Shown here: in pieces, positions 1 to 6,366 of the stretch
Position numbering within the stretch: position 1 is the stretch's first letter
Layout of the letters: every line of letters begins with the position of its first letter
Source: Planctomycetota bacterium
Lineage (GTDB): Bacteria > Planctomycetota > Phycisphaerae > WQYP01
Direction of reading: 5' to 3'
Length of the DNA stretch: 8,139 nucleotides
Assembly (NCBI GenBank): GCA_021799715.1
Contig: JAJYZY010000110.1
Span: forward strand, 1 to 8,139
Made by a program: the position numbers and the translations under genes
Notes under the pieces: generated by a model
What the model saw: only the letters and a program-made list of their open reading frames with translations
What the model was told of the DNA's origin: nothing
Database searches by the model: none

Positions 1-779
1 GCCTTTAACATGAAGATTTTGACCGCAAGTATCACCTGCCTTCCGCGCAGGGCCGCTACATCGCCGAAGTGGCAAGACTTAATCCACATCAGGTGGTGGT
101 CGTCAATGCCGGCGGTGGCATCGCAATGAGCCATTGGATACATAAAATTGCCGGACTGGTATATGCCTGGTATCCGGGTGAAAATGGCAATACGGCCGTG
201 GCTGATATCATTTTTGGAAAAATCGATCCCAGCGGACGCCTTCCGGATACATTTGCCCGCAACTGGCGGCAGCAACCCGCGTATGGCCATTATCCGGGGC
301 ACGACATCTATGGATTGAATCCTGAGGTGCACTTTGCCGAGGGCATTTATGTTGGATATCGCTGGTTTGATAAAAAACATCTTTCGCCGCTTTACCCCTT
401 CGGCTTTGGCGTATCGTACACCACATTTTCGATCGGCACCCCGCATGCCACCGCCAGCGGCACCGGAAAAGCCCGGACCGTAACGGTTACCGTGAAAGTG
501 ACCAACACGGGCCATCTTGCCGGTGCGGAGGTGGTGCAATTGTACATTCGTCCGCTGGAAGATCAGGCGAATCGTTGTGTACAAACGCTTAAGGGGTTCG
601 GCCGCGTGAATCTCATGCCTGGTCAAAGTAAAACCGTAACCATGAAGCTGGATTGGCGCGATTTTGCGTACTTCAACTCCAAGGCAAATCATTGGGAAGT
701 TCCCGCAGGACGGTATCAGCTTGCGGTTGGTTACAACAGTCGGGATATTGCCGGCACTGCAATGGTGTCAATGCCATAA
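1..779 (+). CDS. Glycoside hydrolase family 3 (beta-glucosidase-like), 3' part, frameshifted near window edge
   Basis: C-terminal part of a GH3 glycosidase, a family that hydrolyses beta-linked glucosides or xylosides. The reading frame ending in TAA at 777-779 is open back to 9. It reads HEDFDRKYHLP, then a VVVVNAGG strand and a WYPGENGN/GRLPDTF segment typical of the end of the GH3 C-terminal alpha/beta domain. EGIYVGYRWFD and PLYPFGFGVSY are strong GH3 signatures just before the Fn3-like domain, which runs to the stop (AGAEVVQLYI...AGRYQLAVG). The first possible start in this frame, GTG at 69, lies inside conserved domain, so it is not the true start. Upstream, a TAA at 6-8 closes the frame, while bases 1-9 in another frame read AFN, which would join HEDFDR naturally. 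This points to a one-base deletion near position 9 (mutation or sequence error). The N-terminal TIM barrel with the nucleophile Asp is outside the window. The glutamate of EDFDR may be the acid/base residue, but this is uncertain. Substrate cannot be told. Confidence 0.9.
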
Positions 780-793
780 GGAACTCGAAAATC

Positions 794-811
794 TTTACAT
801 AAAATTTACAT
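794..811 (+). promoter_or_regulatory. Pho-box-like direct repeat (TTTACAT-AAAA-TTTACAT)
   Basis: Two identical heptamers TTTACAT (794-800 and 805-811) are separated by AAAA, giving an 11-bp period in an AT-rich gap. OmpR/PhoB-family response regulators bind tandem half-sites with this 11-bp spacing. The 7-4-7 layout is that of the enterobacterial pho box, and TTTACA-N5-TTTACA fits the TT-x-A-C-A half-sites known for Bacillus PhoP. It lies 15 nt after the GH3 stop and upstream of the antiporter gene, so it could control the latter. No clear -35/-10 pair was found beside it. The repeat is seen directly; the regulator is inferred. Confidence 0.4.
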
Positions 812-883
812 TTGCGATTTGGTTTGACGGGCCGCATCCGGTAAACTTCCGATTGTCATTGGGTTGGGTAAACCGGCTCGATT

Positions 884-3106
884 TTGCCGGAATTACTCAA
901 CATCGCGCTATGGCGGTGGTCCAAAGAGAGGTGGCTTTTGGGGCAGTTGCTATTGCAGATCGCGGTGATTCTGTTGACCGCGCGCGTGGTGGGCGGAATC
1001 ATGCGCTTCATTGGCCAGCCGCGCGTGGTGGGGGAGATGCTTGGAGGTATTGTTCTTGGCCCATCGGTGTTGGGACTGCTGGATCATGGCGCGGTATTGG
1101 CCATGCTGTTTCCAGTGCATAAAGGCGCTGATCCATATCCATTTCTTAATATATTAAGCCAGATCGGCGTGGTGTTGTTCATGTTCCTCGTGGGCCTGGA
1201 ACTGGACATGACGTTGCTGCGCAATCAGGGCAAAGCGCTGATCATTACCGGCGGTGCGAGTGTGGCCGGGCCGCTGATTTGTGGAATTCTTCTCGGGCTT
1301 TCACTGTTCAAGGAGTTTCACGGGCCGGGCGGCAATGAACTGGTCTTCGCGCTGTTCATCGGAACGGCCATGTGCATTACCGCGTTTCCGGTTCTCGCGC
1401 GCATGATCACGGAACGCAACATGCAGCGTTCGCGGGTAGGCACATTCAGCATGGCGTGCGGGGCGCTTAATGATGTCGTGGGCTGGTGCCTGCTGGCCTT
1501 GGTCATTGCGATCAGTACATCCGCCGGGTTGGGAACGCACAAGGGATCAAATCCCTTGCTCTCGGCGCTGATGACGCTGATTTGGACCGGCGTATTCGCG
1601 GCATTCATGCTTCTGGTCATGCCCAAAATTCTCCGGCATTTGCAGAAACTTTATGAACGGCGCGGCTATTTATCGCAAGACACGCTGGCGCTTATCATGC
1701 TGCTGGTTCTGGCCGCCAGCGCCATGACCGACTGGATCGGCATTCAGGCGATTTTCGGCGCATTTCTACTGGGCATGGCCATGCCCGCGGAAACCAGGTT
1801 TGTCCAGCATATAACCGATAAACTGGAAGATTTTATCCTTCTCTTCCTTTTGCCCATATTTTTCGCCTATACCGGCCTGCGCACAAGCATGGGACTGCTT
1901 GATAACGCCCACCTCTGGAAAATCTGTTTGCTCGTGGTGCTTATTGCCACCGCCGCGAAGGTGTTCTTTTCCATGTTCGCGGCAAGATTTGCCGGTCTTT
2001 CCTGGCGCCAGTCCGGTATTCTTGGATCGCTGATGAACGCCCGCGGACTCGTTGAACTGATTGTATTGAACATCGGCCTGAATCTGCATGTGCTTTCACC
2101 GCAGATGTTCGCGATCATGGTGCTCATGGCTCTGGCCACCACGTTTATTACCACACCTTTGTTGTACATGGTCTATTCGCCCGCGCGGCAACGGCGCGAG
2201 GAAGCGGCGGAGCAACCTGCGGCAATTCCCGGAGAATCCCGTACTCTGGTGACCGTATCATCACCGCAAACCGCCCCCGGACTGGCGCGCGTGGGAACGC
2301 TGCTTCTCGGTTCCGGTAATGGCCGGCTCTGCATCCTGCATCTTGACAATCCCGACGAGCATGAACGGCGCAGCAAGGCATTTTATACGGCCCAGGATCC
2401 CATTGAACGCGCCATGCGGCAGGCTGCCGCCATGGATGTGCCCGTCAGCGCGGTGGGGTTTGTCAGCACGGACTTTGCTGCGGATATTTCCCTTACCGCC
2501 GATCGCTATGATGTGCAATGGATTGTGCTGGGCGGCCACCAGGGCATGTTTGCGGCTTCCGCCCTGGGGCGGTTGGCCGATGAGGTCATCCTGCACTCCA
2601 GGCGGAACGTTGCCGTGCTGGTCGAAAAAAATCTGCGCTCCATTCAACGCATCATGGTGCCGTACATTGGTGAGAACCAGGATATTGGCGCCTTGCTGGC
2701 CGCGGATCAGATATCGCAACGCGCCGAAGCTCGCGTGACGATCCTACATGTTGTCGCGCCGGGAAATCGTCCCGATGGCGGTGGTCATCTTGGGGTGCAA
2801 TCACTGGTGGATCGGCACTTCGCCACGCCCGGCACCACCCGGCAGGTGCGGTTCCAGGTGGTGGAAAGTGATTCGCCGGTGGATGTGGTGGTGCGCGAAT
2901 CCGCCAATTATGACTTGATTATCCTGGGAATTGCCGCGCCGTGGCAACTCAAACAAAAATTCCTCAGTCGATCCCAGGGGTCCGTTGCCCAGGCCAGTGC
3001 GTGTTCGGTGCTGGCCGTTCATGCCGGTGCCGCAATAGCCGCCCATGTTGAGCCCGCTACCGATGCGGGCCTGACGCCGGCCAATGAATTAACTGCCCCG
3101 TCATAG
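884..3106 (+). CDS. CPA2 cation/H+ antiporter (KefB/CHX-like) with C-terminal tandem UspA-like domains
   Basis: Inner-membrane monovalent cation/proton exchanger, likely for K+ or Na+ and pH homeostasis. Residues about 20-430 are a Na_H_Exchanger domain with about 12-13 hydrophobic segments. It opens with LLLQIAVILLTARVVGG, then GQPRVVGEMLGGIVLGPSVLG (44-64), QIGVVLFMFLVGLELD (93-108), the ion-site motif ALNDVVGW (N196-D197) and NARGLVELIVLNIGL (385-399). The ND pair, rather than DD, is the form associated with electroneutral exchange in related antiporters. Residues about 455-715 are soluble and look like two universal-stress folds (strands ending WIVLGGHQG and LIILGIAAP). Both lack an intact G-x2-G-x9-G-S/T nucleotide motif. 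This membrane-plus-Usp-like-tail plan recalls plant CHX proteins. Start: TTG 884 gives the longest frame (in-frame stop at 869) but has no good ribosome site. TTG 938 has AGAGAGG at 925-931 with 6-nt spacing and begins at the first membrane helix, so it may be the true start. Stop TAG 3104-3106. No obvious operon partner. Confidence 0.93.
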   Translation: MPELLNIALWRWSKERWLLGQLLLQIAVILLTARVVGGIMRFIGQPRVVGEMLGGIVLGPSVLGLLDHGAVLAMLFPVHKGADPYPFLNILSQIGVVLFMFLVGLELDMTLLRNQGKALIITGGASVAGPLICGILLGLSLFKEFHGPGGNELVFALFIGTAMCITAFPVLARMITERNMQRSRVGTFSMACGALNDVVGWCLLALVIAISTSAGLGTHKGSNPLLSALMTLIWTGVFAAFMLLVMPKILRHLQKLYERRGYLSQDTLALIMLLVLAASAMTDWIGIQAIFGAFLLGMAMPAETRFVQHITDKLEDFILLFLLPIFFAYTGLRTSMGLLDNAHLWKICLLVVLIATAAKVFFSMFAARFAGLSWRQSGILGSLMNARGLVELIVLNIGLNLHVLSPQMFAIMVLMALATTFITTPLLYMVYSPARQRREEAAEQPAAIPGESRTLVTVSSPQTAPGLARVGTLLLGSGNGRLCILHLDNPDEHERRSKAFYTAQDPIERAMRQAAAMDVPVSAVGFVSTDFAADISLTADRYDVQWIVLGGHQGMFAASALGRLADEVILHSRRNVAVLVEKNLRSIQRIMVPYIGENQDIGALLAADQISQRAEARVTILHVVAPGNRPDGGGHLGVQSLVDRHFATPGTTRQVRFQVVESDSPVDVVVRESANYDLIILGIAAPWQLKQKFLSRSQGSVAQASACSVLAVHAGAAIAAHVEPATDAGLTPANELTAPS

Positions 3107-3281
3107 CGCATGCGTGTTCCGGTAACCACCGTGCCAAACGTACCGGCAAGGGAGTTTTGATTGATATTTGGATATACCGCCGCGCCATGGAATATCGATG
3201 CACTCTGCGATACCATATTAACCGGCTCGATTGGGTATTGATCGGCCATCGCGCCGCACGAGGTGGACTGCGGCCAAAATT

Positions 3282-3297
3282 AAACCGCCGGCGGTTT
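3282..3297. promoter_or_regulatory. Perfect 16-bp palindrome upstream of the phosphohexomutase gene
   Basis: AAACCGCCGGCGGTTT is identical to its own reverse complement. It lies 85 nt before the ATG at 3383, in a 276-nt gap without a credible gene. A site with no spacer is more typical of a dimeric-regulator operator than of a terminator, and no T-run follows. It could still form a 6-bp stem with a CCGG loop in RNA. Function is inferred from position only. Confidence 0.35.
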
Positions 3298-3315
3298 GGA
3301 ACGCCTTGGAACGCT
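3296..3315 (+). repeat. Tandem 10-bp repeat (TTGGAACGCC / TTGGAACGCT)
   Basis: Two copies of a 10-mer differing only in the last base follow directly on, and overlap by two bases with, the palindrome at 3282-3297. The second copy also forms a small inverted repeat with what follows (TGGAA-CGCT-TTCCA, 3307-3320). The cluster of three small symmetries in about 40 bp suggests a regulatory region for the downstream gene, but no known motif was recognised. Confidence 0.4.
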
Positions 3316-3382
3316 TTCCATCGGGTGTGGGACGGACTTCCGGGATGAAATCAAAAGCAACGGATAATCATGAGGAACTTAC

Positions 3383-4759
3383 ATGAATGAAAAAGTATTC
3401 AAGGCTTACGATGTGCGGGGGACTTACCCGGATCAACTCAATGAAGAGTTGGCGTGGAAAATCGGATACGCCTGCGCGCAATTTATGCGAATGAATCTCA
3501 CCGGTCTGGACAAAGCCGATCCGAGAAAAAATATGGTTATTGTAGGCCGGGACATGCGTTTGAGCAGTCCATCGCTTAGCGAAGCTCTTATTGAAGGTAT
3601 TCGCTCCACCGGTACGGGTTGCATTGATATCGGGATGATCGATACGCCGGTGATATATTTCGCCATCAATCATCTTGGCTGCTGCGGCGGCATTCAAACC
3701 ACGGCCTCGCACAACCCCGCCAACTACAACGGATTTAAAATCAGTGGTGTCAATGCGCGGCCCGTGGGTGAAAATACCGGTTTGCAGGAAATAAAACGGC
3801 TGGTTTTCTCCATGCGTAGAAATCCGCCCGCCCAGTTCGGAGCCGTAGAACATATTAATCTTACCGTGCCCTATAAAGGCCATGTTCTGCGTTTTCTGAA
3901 ACTGGCTCGTCCGCTGAAGGTGGTTGTGGACGCCAGCAACGGGATGGCTGGAAAATTTATTCGTGACATTTTCATGGATCAACCCAACTTGAACATTATC
4001 CCCATGAATATGGAAATCACCGGCTCGTTCAAGCATGAGCCAAATCCTCTGGTCGACGCCAACTTGCGGCAGTTGCAGGAAGCGGTGCTTTCAAACGCCG
4101 CTGATCTGGGCGTATGTTTTGACGGCGATGCGGACCGGTGCATATTTGTTGACGAACAGGCCCGTATCATCCGCTGTGATATTGCCACGGCCCTGCTGGC
4201 CAAAGATTTTCTGAAGGCCAATCCCGGTTCGGCGGTTGTGTATGATCTGCGGTCCAGCCGCGTGGTGAAGGAAGAAATTCAAAATGCGGGCGGCGTTCCC
4301 CGGCGCGAGCGCGTGGGTCACGCGTTTATGAAGAAATCCCTCGCCGACAGCAAGGGAATTTTCGGCGGCGAATTATCAGGCCACTTTTATTTTCGCGATA
4401 ACTTCAACTGCGACAGCGGTGCCATTGCCTTTGCCTGTATGCTTTCGGTGCTATCGCGCTATGATACGCCCGTCAGCCATGTGCTTAAGCCGCTGCTGCG
4501 CTGGCACAGCAGCGGAGAACTGAACTATGAGGTTGCCGATAAAGATGCCGCGATCGCCAGGCTGGCACAGATTTATAAAGATGCGGCCATTGATTATCTT
4601 GATGGCATCACGGTTGAATATGACACATGGTGGTTTAATGTTCGTAAAAGCAATACCGAACCCTTGTTGCGTTTAAATCTGGAGGCCAACACGGCTGAAA
4701 CCATGAAAAAGAAGCTCGACGAGGTTGGCAGGTTGCTTGGAACGCCAATATCGCACTGA
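3383..4759 (+). CDS. manB: Phosphomannomutase/phosphoglucomutase (alpha-D-phosphohexomutase, ManB/CpsG/AlgC type)
   Basis: Cytosolic enzyme interconverting hexose 6-phosphate and hexose 1-phosphate. It supplies mannose-1-P (to GDP-mannose) or glucose-1-P for polysaccharide and envelope glycans. At 458 aa it has the length of E. coli CpsG (456) and Pseudomonas AlgC (463). All four family loops are present: the phosphoserine loop TASHNPANYNGFK with Ser109; the Mg2+ loop FDGDADRC (Asp247, Asp249, Asp251); the sugar-recognition loop GGELSGHFYFRD (328-339); and the phosphate-binding loop RKSNTEPLLR (421-430). The N-terminus FKAYDVRG is also characteristic. Start ATG 3383 is preceded by GAGGA at 3372-3376 with 6-nt spacing, a good ribosome site. 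The gene appears monocistronic or the head of a unit, with 276 nt before it and 92 nt before dacB. Mannose versus glucose preference cannot be settled from sequence; the closest resemblance is to ManB/CpsG (GGIEVTASHNP-like region, GENTGL). The symbol is a best match, not proof. Confidence 0.93.
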   Translation: MNEKVFKAYDVRGTYPDQLNEELAWKIGYACAQFMRMNLTGLDKADPRKNMVIVGRDMRLSSPSLSEALIEGIRSTGTGCIDIGMIDTPVIYFAINHLGCCGGIQTTASHNPANYNGFKISGVNARPVGENTGLQEIKRLVFSMRRNPPAQFGAVEHINLTVPYKGHVLRFLKLARPLKVVVDASNGMAGKFIRDIFMDQPNLNIIPMNMEITGSFKHEPNPLVDANLRQLQEAVLSNAADLGVCFDGDADRCIFVDEQARIIRCDIATALLAKDFLKANPGSAVVYDLRSSRVVKEEIQNAGGVPRRERVGHAFMKKSLADSKGIFGGELSGHFYFRDNFNCDSGAIAFACMLSVLSRYDTPVSHVLKPLLRWHSSGELNYEVADKDAAIARLAQIYKDAAIDYLDGITVEYDTWWFNVRKSNTEPLLRLNLEANTAETMKKKLDEVGRLLGTPISH

Positions 4760-4788
4760 TGCAGTCCCTTTGGCGTATGGTAAATGTA

Positions 4789-4811
4789 GTTTTGAACCGG
4801 AAGTTTAAAAC
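4789..4811. repeat. AT-rich inverted repeat between manB and dacB
   Basis: GTTTTGAA (4789-4796) and TTTAAAAC (4804-4811) can pair over 8 positions with one G-U wobble around a 7-nt loop. The stem is AT-rich and no T-run follows, so it is not a convincing terminator. It may be a weak operator or chance. A separate 7-bp inverted repeat (ACGCCAA 4742-4748 / TTGGCGT 4770-4776) brackets the manB stop but has a 21-nt loop. Confidence 0.25.
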
Positions 4812-4851
4812 ATTGGGTTTGCATGATGGCCGATATCGATGTCGGTGAATC

Positions 4852-6339
4852 ATGTCATTGCGTAACTTTCTACAGGGTGCATGGATGTGCCAAAATCGCT
4901 TTTCATTAAAATCCGTAATCTTTCTGATGCTCGGTATCACAGCGCAGTTGGCGGTGCCCAATGCATCCCAAGCGCAAACACTGGCCGGACGAATAGCAGG
5001 CCTGCTGACCAATCCGCAATTGCGGGGCGGACAGGTTGCCATAAACCTGGCAGAATTGCGCAACGGGCGGGCTGTTGCTGTCTACAGCTATAATCCGGAC
5101 TTGCCGCTTATGCCCGGCAGTTGCGGAAAACTGCTGACAACTTCGGATGCATTCGATCATCTGGGAGCGCACGGCACGATACAAACGCGCCTTTACCGTG
5201 TGGGAAATAACCTGGTCATTGTCGGCGGCGGTGATCCGGCGCTTGGCGATCCCGTGTTGTGCCAACAGGTGGGCTGGAAAGTCACAACCGCATTTGATAA
5301 CTGGGCGCAACACCTCAAAGCAATGGGTGACAATACATTTCATAATATCTATGTCGATGATTACATTTTTAATCATCATTTTCTTAATCCCTTATGGCCG
5401 GGCGGCGGGCAACGCCTGGATTGGTACGAGGCGCCGGTGGGGGGGCTGAACTTTGCCATGAACTGCGTGCAGTGGGTGCCGGTGGTCAACGCCGACGGCA
5501 GTATCGGCGTATCTTTAACGCCCAATACACCCTACACGCCGGTTACCATTGCGGCACAACGCGGTCCGCAAAGTGTCTGGCTGTGGCGGTCGCGCGGAAG
5601 CAATCATCTGTATATGCACGGCACGGTCCAGCAGACCGGGCAATATCCCATGCAGGTGACCATTCATGATCCCGGTCTGTACGCCGGCAATGTACTGCGA
5701 CAATCGCTGATCAATCAGGGAATTTCCGTTTCCGGGCAGGTTCTGCGGGCACCATTATCCGTCGTGGCCGCCAGAGTCCATGCGCAACCGGAATTATTGG
5801 CCACCTACGAAACACCGCTTACCGCCATTCTCCATCGCGCCAATACCGACAGTATTAATTTGATGGCGGAATGTCTGTGCAAGCTGCTCGGCCATGACGC
5901 TACCGGTCAACCGGGTAGCTGGCACAATGGCGACCGCACGATCAAAGCGTATCTGGGTACGCTGGGTATTCCAAACAGTTGGGTGACAATGGTGGACGGC
6001 TCGGGACTTTCGCACCATGATCATGTGGCACCTGCCGCATTTACCACTGTGCTGGCGCATATTGCATCTGAACCGGATGGCCGGGTTTTCATTGACAGCC
6101 TCGCACGGCCCGGTCACGGCACGCTGATTTACCGTCTGCGCGGTTCGGGTATCCGGCGGTTTATTCGTGCCAAAGATGGTCATGTTACCGGTGCTTCCAC
6201 CATCAGCGGATACATGTTTTTGCCGCACCGACATTTTGTTTTCTCCATTATGGTCAATCATTATCGGGGCAACGTGAACGGCTGGGAGGATCAGGTTATC
6301 ATTGCATTGTATCAATGGGCGGTGGGGCGGCTGCAATAG
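4852..6339 (+). CDS. dacB: D-alanyl-D-alanine carboxypeptidase/endopeptidase, PBP4/DacB type (peptidase S13)
   Basis: Exported low-molecular-weight penicillin-binding protein that trims peptidoglycan stem peptides or cuts cross-links. An N-terminal signal peptide is visible (basic RFSLK, hydrophobic SVIFLMLGITAQLAV, likely cleavage after ASQA near residue 41). The catalytic SxxK is SCGK (Ser90, Lys93) in LMPGSCGKLLTT. SxN is SIN (Ser334-Asn336) in TDSINLMAECL. VDGSGLS (381-387) is the usual downstream family block. The third box, normally KTG, reads KDG (Lys441-Asp442-Gly443) in RAKDGHVTG, followed by the typical STISGY strand. The long insert between SxxK and SxN (about 240 residues) is the PBP4-type extra domain. 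Total 495 aa, close to the family's usual length. Start is uncertain: ATG 4852 has a weak GGTGA upstream. ATG 4885 (residue 12) has AGGG at 4874-4877 and yields a more normal signal peptide. Only 27 nt separate its stop from the amidohydrolase gene, so cotranscription is likely. Confidence 0.92.
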   Translation: MSLRNFLQGAWMCQNRFSLKSVIFLMLGITAQLAVPNASQAQTLAGRIAGLLTNPQLRGGQVAINLAELRNGRAVAVYSYNPDLPLMPGSCGKLLTTSDAFDHLGAHGTIQTRLYRVGNNLVIVGGGDPALGDPVLCQQVGWKVTTAFDNWAQHLKAMGDNTFHNIYVDDYIFNHHFLNPLWPGGGQRLDWYEAPVGGLNFAMNCVQWVPVVNADGSIGVSLTPNTPYTPVTIAAQRGPQSVWLWRSRGSNHLYMHGTVQQTGQYPMQVTIHDPGLYAGNVLRQSLINQGISVSGQVLRAPLSVVAARVHAQPELLATYETPLTAILHRANTDSINLMAECLCKLLGHDATGQPGSWHNGDRTIKAYLGTLGIPNSWVTMVDGSGLSHHDHVAPAAFTTVLAHIASEPDGRVFIDSLARPGHGTLIYRLRGSGIRRFIRAKDGHVTGASTISGYMFLPHRHFVFSIMVNHYRGNVNGWEDQVIIALYQWAVGRLQ

Positions 6340-6366
6340 ATCCGCAATCACAACTTGGCCGGCAAC

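Noticed and set aside
1..9. Programmed -1 frameshift site in GH3
   Set aside because: CTTTAAC does not fit the X-XXY-YYZ slippery pattern, and GH3 genes are not known to use frameshifting; mutation or sequence error is simpler.
871..883. 13-mer AACCGGCTCGATT shared by the regions before the antiporter (871-883) and before manB (3220-3232)
   Set aside because: An exact 13-mer pair is expected about 0.5 times by chance in 8 kb. No symmetry or common position relative to the starts supports a regulatory site.
664..1122. Plus-strand 152-aa open frame overlapping the end of the GH3 gene and the antiporter start
   Set aside because: It overlaps two well-supported genes in a different frame, its translation has no family resemblance, and it spans the gap with the Pho-like repeat.
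3119..3146. CCGGTA...TACCGG inverted repeat after the antiporter stop as a terminator
   Set aside because: Six-bp stem with a 16-nt loop and only a short GTTTT further on; too weak to call.
3157..3348. 63-aa open frame in the gap before manB
   Set aside because: TTG start with a ribosome site too close, arginine-rich composition, and it covers the palindrome/tandem-repeat block; no family recognised.
3368..4036. 222-aa minus-strand open frame opposite manB
   Set aside because: Shadow of a gene with all four phosphohexomutase loops; no own ribosome site or family features seen.
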